Shown in pieces: positions 52,222 through 60,155 of a stretch of 64,000 bases of DNA; within the stretch, counting starts at the first letter, position 1; each line of letters starts with the position of its first letter. The position numbers and the translations under genes were made by a program. The stretch is taken from positions 1 to 64,000 of IMG/VR virus record IMGVR_UViG_3300021957_004671, one strand, 5' to 3'. This DNA is from a virus. The notes beneath the pieces are model-generated. The model worked only from the letters and a program-made list of their open reading frames with translations. It did not search any database and was not told where the DNA came from.

Positions 52222-54042
52222 ATCCTTTTTATAAGTAAAGATTTCAATTAACTCTTCTTTACCTTTAACCTTGATATCACCAATCTTAACTGATTCAATA
52301 TCAACTAGCTTATCTTTAGTAAAGCCTGAGTATATTGTAGGCTGATCTATATAATCACCTCTAGCAGCAGTCGCCTCTAATCGCGCAGCTAGATTAACCG
52401 CATCGCCGATAACACTATAATCAAAGCGGCTAACGGACCCCATATTACCAACAATACAGTCACCAGTATTAACTCCAGTCCCGACACGGATTGTTGGAAG
52501 ACCCATTTCTCTATAAACTTCTTGTAACTCTTTAGTAGCATCTTCTATCTCCATAGCTGATTTTACTGCCATATCAGCATGATTATCGCACGGTAACGGA
52601 GCATTCCAAAAGGCCATAATACAATCGCCCATATACTTGTCAATAGTACCGCCGTTGTTAAGAATAATAGTAGTCATTTTATCTAAGTAGTTATTAATAA
52701 GATTAACTAATCCTTCCGGATCATTATTGTTTTTATAGTGTTCTGATATTGGAGTAAATCCACATATATCCATAAACAGGAATGTCATCTCTTTTCTCTC
52801 ACCGCCAAGTTTAAGGAGTGATGGATCTTTAGCAAGAGCATCAACCATATCTGGAGATAAGTAAGTACCGAACTGTCCTTTTATCATCTGCTTCTGCTTA
52901 AAGTTAGTATAGAATTGTACAAAAGAACCATGAGCAAATACAAGCATGAGAGTTAAAAGAGGGAACGTTGGATCAAATAAGAAATAATTATAACTGAATA
53001 GATCAGATGCTCCATACACAACACCCATTGAGAATACTATGAATACACCACCAGCAACTAATATAGGTGCTAACCTCAGAAATAATATAACTAGTATGGA
53101 AAGAAGTACTGTTGTAATGATTTCGTATATCATGAACTCAGGCATTCTTTTAATGCTGACTCCATCGATCATAGTTTTAAGCAAGTTAGCCTGAACATCA
53201 TGAGGGTACATTGAACCTAATGGTGTAGATACTATAGTACTTCCGTTAAATGTAGCTCCTAGTATAGCAATAGATCCGGCTGGAATTTTATCTATATCAG
53301 TAAATGAGTATCTCTTAAATTTGTTCCAATATGCTACAGTTACATTACCTTGATTGTCTGTAACGATATTATCAAACTTTGGAATACGTACAAATAGAAT
53401 ACCAAGAGGGTCAGTCTTAATCTGAAATGTTGTATCACCTGCTGTAACTCTAAGTATATCTAGAGCAAAGGATGGATACATTTTATCTTCGTACAAATTA
53501 ACTAGAGGTATACGTCTAATAATACCATCCTGATCTCTAGTACTATCTACAAGTCCGAATCCATATGCTGATTCATGCAGTTCAGGTCTAGCGAATAATA
53601 ATCCGTCTTTCTCTCGTACAAAGTTAGAGATTGGATCTTCTCCGAATTGAGCAAGTCCAGGTACTCTAGGTCTATAGTCTGTATTGGTTCGGTCACTAGA
53701 ACTGATTGCAAGAATCGATGTCATTCCAAACAATGTATCTGATAAGGCTTTATCTCCACCAGTTCTATCTTCCTCACTCATTATAATATTAATACCGAGG
53801 ATAGAATCTTTTGCTTTGTATAGTTCCTTAGCTAATATATCTCTCGGTAAAGGATATTGACCATACTTAGCAAGTGTATCTTCATCTATATCAATTAGTA
53901 CAATTTGCTCTGATTGTTCTGGTGCTTGACTGCGTTGGAGAAAATCGAAGAAAGAAAGTCGAGCACTTTCCATTAAGAAGGGATCGAGTACTCTTAGTCC
54001 TATAAGAAGAACTAATGTAATTAATACGTGCCAGATTTTCAT
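52219..54042 (-). CDS. CHASE2-domain class III adenylate cyclase
   Basis: 607 residues. An N-terminal membrane segment (about 5-20), an extracytoplasmic CHASE2 sensor region (about 25-300), three membrane segments (about 305-375), then a cyclase domain (about 415-600). Catalytic residues look complete: metal Asp425 (FMDICGFT) and Asp473 (KYMGD), adenine-selecting Lys469, and Asn550/Arg554 in VNLAAR. It would make cAMP in the infected cell in response to an outside signal. It is last in the minus-strand block. I know of no established phage example. Confidence 0.93.
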   Translation of the reverse strand: MKIWHVLITLVLLIGLRVLDPFLMESARLSFFDFLQRSQAPEQSEQIVLIDIDEDTLAKYGQYPLPRDILAKELYKAKDSILGINIIMSEEDRTGGDKALSDTLFGMTSILAISSSDRTNTDYRPRVPGLAQFGEDPISNFVREKDGLLFARPELHESAYGFGLVDSTRDQDGIIRRIPLVNLYEDKMYPSFALDILRVTAGDTTFQIKTDPLGILFVRIPKFDNIVTDNQGNVTVAYWNKFKRYSFTDIDKIPAGSIAILGATFNGSTIVSTPLGSMYPHDVQANLLKTMIDGVSIKRMPEFMIYEIITTVLLSILVILFLRLAPILVAGGVFIVFSMGVVYGASDLFSYNYFLFDPTFPLLTLMLVFAHGSFVQFYTNFKQKQMIKGQFGTYLSPDMVDALAKDPSLLKLGGERKEMTFLFMDICGFTPISEHYKNNNDPEGLVNLINNYLDKMTTIILNNGGTIDKYMGDCIMAFWNAPLPCDNHADMAVKSAMEIEDATKELQEVYREMGLPTIRVGTGVNTGDCIVGNMGSVSRFDYSVIGDAVNLAARLEATAARGDYIDQPTIYSGFTKDKLVDIESVKIGDIKVKGKEELIEIFTYKKD

Positions 54043-54419
54043 TAATTTACCAGACTGTAGTTATGAGCAATAGTAACACTAAGAATACCATTTACAATAT
54101 TAATAGTCATTCTATCCCCATAATAATGAATAATAGTACCAAGCACAGCTTTATGGATTATTAGATCAGAGAGAGATGGTCTCTTAGGCAGCAAAGGGTT
54201 AATTTCTCTGCAGTCAGAACACTTTCTCATTGCTCTGTCTGTTGTATATACATCTAAAGCATTAAGAGTCCAGAACAACAACATCTGATTGTCTGTTGGC
54301 TGATCAAAAGTCTGAACCGGAGCATCACTGATATGATATTCCCAGTCTGGTTTAGGTCCATATACTTCTGCATGAAGGGGAGTTGAAAATAGTATTAAAA
54401 ATAGTAGAAGTTTTTTCAT
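54042..54419 (-). CDS. Small secreted protein of unknown function
   Basis: 125 residues with a Sec signal peptide (MKKLLLFLILFSTPLHA). The mature part contains FWTLNALDVYTTDRAMRKCSDCREINPLLPKRPSLSDLIIHK, a pattern resembling DUF5658-type proteins. One CxxC could form a disulfide. It lies between the FecR-domain gene and the cyclase gene, overlapping both. Function unknown. Confidence 0.65.
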   Translation of the reverse strand: MKKLLLFLILFSTPLHAEVYGPKPDWEYHISDAPVQTFDQPTDNQMLLFWTLNALDVYTTDRAMRKCSDCREINPLLPKRPSLSDLIIHKAVLGTIIHYYGDRMTINIVNGILSVTIAHNYSLVN

Positions 54420-55534
54420 TGCTTTATATTTATAACAGTTGCTGACCCGTTAATTATAACAGGATCTAGCTCTTTACCGCCTTGCATTAAATTTACTTCA
54501 GTCTCTGCATCGGCCTCAAGATCTGCTCTAAAGCTTCCAGTAACCTCTCTTCTTAGAGATAAAAGGTTACCGTCTATAATAGTACTAAATTGGGTATCAG
54601 AATCGAATCCTTCTTCTGTGCCTTGTATAGCAGCTGTACCAGTAAACTCTTTAGTACCTAGATTATCCATATCAAGATCACTATAATCATCTAGTAAATC
54701 TTCTAATAGATCAACATCAAGATAGTTAATATCTAGTTCAGTATACTCTAACAGATCTTCTTCTAATTCGTCCTCTAAAAGTTGCTCATCTAAGAAATCT
54801 ATATTAAGGGGATTAACATTCTTATTAGCATTAACTGAAGAGTAAAATTCATCTACTGTTTCTACTCTCTTAGGAGGTGAAATGATCATTATATTATCTA
54901 ACATATCTAACGTTAGATCTAATATAGCAGGTGTGGAAGGAAATGACTCCAGAACTGATGCAGTAGTTGATTCAAATGGCTTATTAAGAGTAACATCACC
55001 CATCTGAGTTGATACTATAATTTCACCAGATGATAATCCATTAACGTCAGGTAACAATACTACAAGAGTTCTTCCTAACTCATCAACAGTTACTGTAAAG
55101 TCAGTACCTCTAATGGATATAGAGGCGCTTGGTGTTCTCAGGCTTATATTCTCTTGATTAATCCTTCCAATCTCACCAGATACAAATCTAGCTGTTCCTT
55201 GTGCAAAGGTCATAGCCAATGAAGACTTGGAAGGATCGGGGTCAAGAACTACTTTATCTAATATAATACGAGAGTGCTCAGTCATTCTAAGCTTAGACTC
55301 ATCAACAAATAGAATCTCCATTCGACCCTCGCCTGTGCGAAGGTCGTCCTTAGAAACTATATCAGAACCAGATGTAGGCTCTAACTTACTCTCATCTCTT
55401 ACAATCTGACGCCAACCAATAGCTCGGTTAACTTCACCAACGTCAGCTACTGGATTACTAGCAGCCTGTTGCGGAGCCAGAATCAGACTGACTAATACAA
55501 AGAGTTGCAGGAGTTGTTGTTGTGCCTGATCCAC
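54416..55534 (-). CDS. Secreted FecR-domain protein
   Basis: 372 residues. A signal peptide (about 1-25, LLQLFVLVSLILAPQQAAS) is followed by a FecR domain (about 35-185: LRTGEGRMEILFVDESKLRMTEHS, TPSASISIRGTDFTV). A very acidic stretch (about 240-295, rich in Leu/Asp/Glu) and a C-terminal domain follow. The GTG start at 55534 lies 77 nt inside the curlin-like gene. FecR domains occur in surface-sensing and secreted proteins; here it may bind the exported fibre or a partner. Confidence 0.78.
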   Translation of the reverse strand: MDQAQQQLLQLFVLVSLILAPQQAASNPVADVGEVNRAIGWRQIVRDESKLEPTSGSDIVSKDDLRTGEGRMEILFVDESKLRMTEHSRIILDKVVLDPDPSKSSLAMTFAQGTARFVSGEIGRINQENISLRTPSASISIRGTDFTVTVDELGRTLVVLLPDVNGLSSGEIIVSTQMGDVTLNKPFESTTASVLESFPSTPAILDLTLDMLDNIMIISPPKRVETVDEFYSSVNANKNVNPLNIDFLDEQLLEDELEEDLLEYTELDINYLDVDLLEDLLDDYSDLDMDNLGTKEFTGTAAIQGTEEGFDSDTQFSTIIDGNLLSLRREVTGSFRADLEADAETEVNLMQGGKELDPVIINGSATVINIKQ

Positions 55535-56186
55535 TGAATTCCACCGTTACATTATCGCTCTGAAGCGTTGATTGCTGATCTATTGTAATATCTATGTTAC
55601 TACCGACTCCAGTAATGGATGAAGTATGACCATCATACCCATCTGCATCGTAAGCAATGCTTACATTGTCGCCGTCAATATCTAGATATGTATCTACATC
55701 ATTGCTGTCAATATTGTAATCAAGATTAAAGTAGTCACCAAGTAATGTCCAATCAAGTACTAGACCAGTTGCCTGATCGTCAGTAGCAATATCAAGATCA
55801 ATACTAGCACTATTACCGTCTAAATCAATCTTTATATCACTACTGTCACCGCCATATGTATCTGTAGGATCAACGTCAATAGCCAGGCTATTCGTATCAC
55901 CGTCAATATCAATAACAGTAGTAGTAGTACCTATAATGTTACCTATTACTTTGTTAGTACTTCCAACTGTAGATATGCTTACAGCGGAATTATCACCATC
56001 AATTTTCATAGCTGTAGTACCATCTAGACTACCAGCTATGATATTACCACTACCATCTTGAGTTAAGTTGATATCAGAACCACTACCTACTTGATCTATA
56101 TAGATGGTATTATCCTGTGCAGCTGCATTATAAGAAGTCATAGCGAAAAGTAAGCACATCGAATATTTTAAATGTCTTAACTTCAT
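55458..56186 (-). CDS. Secreted Asp-rich curlin-like repeat protein
   Basis: 242 residues from the ATG at 56186, with a signal peptide ending NAAAQ. Mature repeats of the kind IYIDQVGSGSDINLTQDGSGN, then IDIDGDTNSLAID, IKIDLDGNSASIDLD and LDIDGDNVSIAYD recall the QxGxxN repeats of CsgA/CsgB but are Asp-rich. Two Cys lie in the last 15 residues. csgG and csgF homologues lie directly upstream. It is the best candidate for an exported amyloid-type subunit. Confidence 0.72.
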   Translation of the reverse strand: MKLRHLKYSMCLLFAMTSYNAAAQDNTIYIDQVGSGSDINLTQDGSGNIIAGSLDGTTAMKIDGDNSAVSISTVGSTNKVIGNIIGTTTTVIDIDGDTNSLAIDVDPTDTYGGDSSDIKIDLDGNSASIDLDIATDDQATGLVLDWTLLGDYFNLDYNIDSNDVDTYLDIDGDNVSIAYDADGYDGHTSSITGVGSNIDITIDQQSTLQSDNVTVEFSGSGTTTTPATLCISQSDSGSATGC

Positions 56187-56995
56187 TAGTCTTCCCCTTT
56201 GAAGGTCCAAAACCCTGAGGCCGCGCCTCTGTTAATAAGCTCAAGGACTCCTGTCTCGATAGCACGTTGAGTTGCAATCGAAACGCTTTCGTTACGGGCC
56301 AAGCCACTCTCGATTTCGACGAGAGAGGTTCCCTGTTCTATAAACCGGAATACATCACCTGACATATTCGTCGATAATATAGTCTTAGAAGAGATAACCT
56401 CTAAAACAACCTCACCAGTCGCAACACTAATTAACCTAATGTTAATAGTAACTGTGTCACGACTAAACTGTCTCATTGCTCCAATACCAAGATATCTGGC
56501 ACCAGAACCACCCGAGTCAGAAGAGTGATCATAACCAACTATTCCACCTGTAACTAATAGTCCCGCAAATTTAAGCGCTGGGAGTTTAGTAGCATCTTCC
56601 CCATCATAACTCTGACGAGTCTGTCTAATAAGCTGTCGCTCTTTAGTTAGATCGTCAAGAATAGTTCTATCAATCACTGTAAAGAACCTACCACGAGCGG
56701 CTCTTAACAGTGCTCTTGTTAAATACACATCAGGAGCTTGAGTAACGGCTGAACTAAATGACGTTCCCCCTGCTGCATTCTGTTTTTTCTGTCCTGTCAA
56801 GTCTCCAAACCTATAAATGGCGACTGTTGGTGATCTTACTGGTGCAGGTAAATTATATAAATCTTCCGATAAGAGTTCCTGCTGTACTTTGGCAGGCTCA
56901 ATATCTTTTGGAATATCTATTTTACTATAGCTTGCACAGCTAGATACCAAAATCGCCGACAGGAATAGACACGACCGTTGTAACACCGTTCTCAT
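56186..56995 (-). CDS. csgG: Curli secretion channel lipoprotein CsgG
   Basis: 269 residues, close to E. coli CsgG (277). Signal peptide with lipobox ILVSSC (Cys20), then PTVAIYRFGDLTGQ, SSAVTQAPDVYLTRAL, GGIVGYD..SGGSGARYLGIG and VTINIRLISVATGEVV, all conserved CsgG segments. It forms the outer-membrane pore for curli subunits. It overlaps csgF by 56 nt and the curlin-like gene by one base. Confidence 0.94.
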   Translation of the reverse strand: MRTVLQRSCLFLSAILVSSCASYSKIDIPKDIEPAKVQQELLSEDLYNLPAPVRSPTVAIYRFGDLTGQKKQNAAGGTSFSSAVTQAPDVYLTRALLRAARGRFFTVIDRTILDDLTKERQLIRQTRQSYDGEDATKLPALKFAGLLVTGGIVGYDHSSDSGGSGARYLGIGAMRQFSRDTVTINIRLISVATGEVVLEVISSKTILSTNMSGDVFRFIEQGTSLVEIESGLARNESVSIATQRAIETGVLELINRGAASGFWTFKGED

Positions 56996-57479
56996 CTGTT
57001 ATTGTTAACTCCACAAAATCGCCATTATTGACGTATGAAATCCCCACTCCATCCAATTCAAAGGAACCAGTACTGCTTGGATTCTCACCAAACATACTTT
57101 CAACTAATTGTCTTGAAAGAGTAGAGTATACTCTCGATTCAAAGTTACGCAAAAATCTTGCTAATGTTGTACTCTCTGCTTCACGCTCAGCATCCCTAGC
57201 TGCATCTTCTAAATCTTGTGCATTCTGTTTCTTACGAGTGCTTTCTTGATTCTCGATAGTCAGATAGTGAGAAGAAGTATTCTGACCGTTAAATGAGGGC
57301 GACTTAAACTTATGTTCTGATGGTCCTGCTGTCGCCTTGCATGCTAATACTAATGATAAGCCAAAAATTAAACCAACTGTAAATGACTTAACAATCTCAC
57401 CAAATGAGCAATTATATATCCCGATGGACTTACGCATTCTTGCCCAAGCATCCTGCTCAATTTTACTTCTTCTTTGCAT
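56940..57479 (-). CDS. csgF: CsgF-like curli assembly factor
   Basis: About 179 residues from the ATG at 57479 (AGAGG 7 nt upstream). A membrane/signal segment (about 32-52) is followed by SEHKFKSPSFNGQ, matching CsgF FxFxNPxFGG, then RNFESRVYSTLSRQLVESMF and VELTITDENGVTTVVSIPV, matching the CsgF C-terminus. CsgF plugs the CsgG pore and aids nucleation outside the cell. No CsgE or CsgD homologue is seen in the window. Confidence 0.8.
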   Translation of the reverse strand: MQRRSKIEQDAWARMRKSIGIYNCSFGEIVKSFTVGLIFGLSLVLACKATAGPSEHKFKSPSFNGQNTSSHYLTIENQESTRKKQNAQDLEDAARDAEREAESTTLARFLRNFESRVYSTLSRQLVESMFGENPSSTGSFELDGVGISYVNNGDFVELTITDENGVTTVVSIPVGDFGI

Positions 57480-57717
57480 CGTCAGCCTCTTTTCGTCTAT
57501 ATTCAAGCACGACATTTACCTTCTGTTGTAGTCGTATTAGATCTTGGTCTAGCATACGGGTTTGATCAATAACTCTTATAAGAGCTATATGCATTTCTTC
57601 AAGCTTAGGGTCTAGTCTATCGGTTACAAATTTCCATACATAATAAATAAAATATCCTAGACCTACTAATGCTACTGTTTGAAATCCAAACTCTGCAATT
57701 AGTTGTCCCAAATCCAT
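57463..57717 (-). CDS. Small membrane protein with coiled-coil tail, second of a pair
   Basis: 84 residues: one N-terminal membrane segment (about 9-31, FQTVALVGLGYFIYYVWKF) and a charged helical tail. The next gene has the same plan, so they are probably paralogues. They head the curli-like operon. Possible roles include holin-like or helper functions. None is shown. Confidence 0.6.
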   Translation of the reverse strand: MDLGQLIAEFGFQTVALVGLGYFIYYVWKFVTDRLDPKLEEMHIALIRVIDQTRMLDQDLIRLQQKVNVVLEYRRKEADDAKKK

Positions 57718-58010
57718 TAATCCCTTCTTGCATCTATGCTTCCATCCTCAACAAAGTTCTCTGATCGAGCGACTCGATCAATATCAGGCTGTAAATCCAA
57801 TGCACTAGAGACCAATAAATCAATCTTGATAATCTCATTACTCATAGTACGGGTTCTATTCTCAAGTCCTTTGCAGAAGATAGTTAGTGTGTCAATCTGC
57901 CCAAGCACGCCTTCAAGGATCTGTTTAATTACCAGAAAGATAAAAAAACCAGCTCCGATGGCAGCGGCGATAGGTACACCAACTTCTCGTATTAATTCAA
58001 ATATATCCAT
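57717..58010 (-). CDS. Small membrane protein, first gene of the minus-strand operon
   Basis: 97 residues with a membrane segment (about 10-30, GVPIAAAIGAGFFIFLVIK) and a helical, partly acidic tail. It follows a late-type promoter box at 58016-58023 and is coupled to the next gene by an overlap. Function unknown. Confidence 0.6.
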   Translation of the reverse strand: MDIFELIREVGVPIAAAIGAGFFIFLVIKQILEGVLGQIDTLTIFCKGLENRTRTMSNEIIKIDLLVSSALDLQPDIDRVARSENFVEDGSIDARRD

Positions 58011-58015
58011 CTCTA

Positions 58016-58023
58016 TATTTAGC
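58016..58023 (-). promoter_or_regulatory. Putative late promoter of the minus-strand operon
   Basis: Read on the minus strand this is GCTAAATA, ending 5 nt before the first ATG of the operon. It mirrors the plus-strand copy at 58039-58046. Confidence 0.55.
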
Positions 58024-58038
58024 TAATCCTATACTAAA

Positions 58039-58046
58039 GCTAAATA
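58039..58046 (+). promoter_or_regulatory. Putative late promoter, divergent partner
   Basis: GCTAAATA lies 6 nt before the ATG at 58053. Together with the mirrored copy it forms the inverted repeat ATATTTAGC (58015-58023) and GCTAAATAT (58039-58047), 15 nt apart. Confidence 0.55.
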
Positions 58047-58052
58047 TCACGT

Positions 58053-58682
58053 ATGAAACTACTTAAAACAGATTATATGATTAATCCAAAGAAGTATTGG
58101 GTTATGGAGTCAGTTCAACCTCTGACATATGATGATCTAGAGCTATTCGATCAAAATGGATATGATCTATGTAAAGCTGAGCAGAAGTTTGCGGACGGTA
58201 ATGGTTACTCACCACAAGAGCATCGATATAGATATACATGTAAGGCGCCTTGGTACTTAGAGACGCATCGAGAGATGAGTGGACCTCATTTAAATCACGC
58301 TGATCTTTACTTCAGAAGAGGTTTCAGCGGTGATGCAAAGGAACAGCTTAAAAGATTAGCACAAGAAGATGCAGCATTCTATAAATTAATGGCAATGAGA
58401 CCAAAATGGGGTGTTGATATGAGTGTTGACTATGCTGATAGTGATGGTAATGTATTTGAATTATTACATTTTGAATGGGACGGCTTTGATTACTATGAGG
58501 TTCTAAAGAATAAACTATTAGTTGAAGATGTTATTGCTAATATAGATTGGTATAAAGGCGCTAATGAAATGCTTGAACGTAAGGAAGAATGGCATACTTT
58601 AGACTTCTTTGGACAATCAGATTGGAAGCAGGCTTACTGGGGACTACCTAGAGAGCAGTTTAAAGAAGTCATATGGGAATAA
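58053..58682 (+). CDS. Conserved phage protein of unknown function
   Basis: A 209-residue soluble protein with RPKWGVDMSVDYADSDGNVFELLHFEWDGFDYYEV and many aromatic residues. It starts close behind the divergent late-type promoter. I cannot assign a family with confidence. Confidence 0.6.
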   Translation: MKLLKTDYMINPKKYWVMESVQPLTYDDLELFDQNGYDLCKAEQKFADGNGYSPQEHRYRYTCKAPWYLETHREMSGPHLNHADLYFRRGFSGDAKEQLKRLAQEDAAFYKLMAMRPKWGVDMSVDYADSDGNVFELLHFEWDGFDYYEVLKNKLLVEDVIANIDWYKGANEMLERKEEWHTLDFFGQSDWKQAYWGLPREQFKEVIWE

Positions 58683-58687
58683 TAAGC

Positions 58688-58716
58688 TTGACTTATGTAC
58701 AAAATGAGGTTATAAT
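58688..58716 (+). promoter_or_regulatory. Sigma70-like promoter of the methyltransferase gene (leaderless)
   Basis: TTGACT at 58688-58693 and TATAAT at 58711-58716 are 17 nt apart; the predicted start near 58723 coincides with the ATG. Confidence 0.75.
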
Positions 58717-58722
58717 ACTTAA

Positions 58723-59274
58723 ATGAATATGAGCATAGAAGAGTACTTTAGTAAGCATTGGCAGCAGGACTGGAGCCAATTCGATCTAACTGGATATAAT
58801 ATACTTTCTAAGTTGCCATGCAACGGTAAAGAAACTATAATAGATGTTGGTTGTGGATATAATCCACTTAAACAATGGTTCGAAGATAGGCTGGTAGGGA
58901 TTGATCCTTATAACGATTCTGCTGATGTTAAGGTATCTATTGAAGATTTTGAAACAGATCAAAAATTCGATATCGCTCTAGCATTAGGTTCGATTAATTT
59001 TGGATCTATGCAAGATATATTCTGGCAAACAGAGAAGATGTGCTCATTAATTAAAGAGGGCGGTAAAGTAATATGGAGGCAGAATCCAGGTATTCATGAT
59101 CACCCTAATGATTATTTTAAGGACATAGATCTCTTTAACTGGACGTTTAAGATAAATATAACGATAGCAGAAGCCCTAGATATGGAAGTTGTTGACCTCC
59201 GTTGGGATAATAATCGGATTTATTCTGAATGGAGAAAGCCTTATGTTGGAAATGTTACAGGAGTTAGCGACTGA
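58723..59274 (+). CDS. SAM-dependent methyltransferase
   Basis: 183 residues with class I motif I (TIIDVGCGYNPLKQW, about 39-53), an acidic strand-2 end (GIDPYND), and FDIALALGSINFG. It resembles small-molecule or surface-sugar methyltransferases; the target is unknown. Predicted to be translated from a leaderless message. It overlaps the next gene by 32 nt. Confidence 0.78.
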   Translation: MNMSIEEYFSKHWQQDWSQFDLTGYNILSKLPCNGKETIIDVGCGYNPLKQWFEDRLVGIDPYNDSADVKVSIEDFETDQKFDIALALGSINFGSMQDIFWQTEKMCSLIKEGGKVIWRQNPGIHDHPNDYFKDIDLFNWTFKINITIAEALDMEVVDLRWDNNRIYSEWRKPYVGNVTGVSD

Positions 59275-59611
59275 ACGTATTTGGATATATACTAGTATAG
59301 GAGGTTCCTTAGTTGGTGCTGGATTCTTATTCTGGTTTAAAGATACTAAGATGTCTACATGGGCAGTAAGTAAGTTTGATAGTACTCTTGAATTACTTGC
59401 TAAACGCTGGGGATGGACCTGGCTACAGAATGACCCTAATGCATGGCGTAAGAGATACCCTCGCATTACTCAAAAGATTGACGAGTTAGAATCTCGTTTA
59501 GAAAAGTTAGAAATGGATAGTCACCCATCCAGAGAATTAGAAGAATTCGATTGTTGGCCTGGCTTAGATGCCCGATTAAAAAAACTAGAGGGCAAGTTGA
59601 AGAAGAAGTAA
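59243..59611 (+). CDS. Membrane-anchored coiled-coil protein
   Basis: 122 residues from the ATG at 59243 (GGAG 8 nt upstream). One membrane segment (about 13-31, WIYTSIGGSLVGAGFLFWF) is followed by a basic stretch and a coiled-coil tail. The short membrane protein after it suggests a two-gene membrane module. Function unknown. Confidence 0.55.
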   Translation: MLEMLQELATERIWIYTSIGGSLVGAGFLFWFKDTKMSTWAVSKFDSTLELLAKRWGWTWLQNDPNAWRKRYPRITQKIDELESRLEKLEMDSHPSRELEEFDCWPGLDARLKKLEGKLKKK

Positions 59612-59634
59612 CCTATATAATCAAGGAGAAAGAT

Positions 59635-59799
59635 ATGATTAATTGGATTAAAGATCGCTGGTCAGAGAGAACATCTAAAGACGGCGCAGTATTAATTGGT
59701 GCAGGAGTTATTTTCTTGCTATTTAAACCGCTCGGTGTTATTGCTGCATGGGTAGCAATTGGTTACGGAGCCTGGACAATTTATAAAGAGGAAAGCTAA
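59635..59799 (+). CDS. Small membrane protein (holin-like size)
   Basis: 54 residues with a GGAG ribosome site 7 nt before the ATG. Most of the protein beyond a charged N-terminus is hydrophobic (VLIGAGVIFLLFKPLGVIAAWVAIGY), enough for one or two membrane spans. A holin role is possible but not shown. Confidence 0.55.
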   Translation: MINWIKDRWSERTSKDGAVLIGAGVIFLLFKPLGVIAAWVAIGYGAWTIYKEES

Positions 59800-60143
59800 T
59801 GGCTGATAACGTTCAACTTGTTATTACCGTTGATGGTAATACTGACACGAACTGGACTACATCTGCAGATGCTATGACCGATATACTCGGATCGTATACC
59901 ACTGCAGGTGTAACCTCCATTCTTGAAACAGAATGCAGTGAAGGAAGAATGGTTCGTACAGAAACTCTTCTAGATAGTAATTCTATTGAGATGACATATT
60001 CCTGGAATGATTCTAACAATGTAGCATCGTTCTTTGAATCTGCAGACTTCTCAGCTACTAAAACTGTTGTAAGTACTAACGTTTGGACCAGCAGTGGCAA
60101 GATTATCTATCTTAACGACACGGAACAAACATTTACTATTTAA
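59799..60143 (+). CDS. Small beta-rich protein of unknown function
   Basis: A 114-residue Thr/Ser-rich protein starting MADNVQLVITVDGNTDTNW. Composition suggests a beta-sheet virion or surface protein. TAATG overlap with the previous gene. No family recognised. Confidence 0.5.
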   Translation: MADNVQLVITVDGNTDTNWTTSADAMTDILGSYTTAGVTSILETECSEGRMVRTETLLDSNSIEMTYSWNDSNNVASFFESADFSATKTVVSTNVWTSSGKIIYLNDTEQTFTI

Positions 60144-60155
60144 TAAAGGTTTATT

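Noticed and set aside
54427-54434. Perfect TATAAATA on the minus strand before the 125-residue secreted protein gene
   Set aside because: It lies in the coding end of the FecR gene (VINI codons) within an overlapping operon; chance occurrence cannot be excluded, so it is not listed as a promoter.
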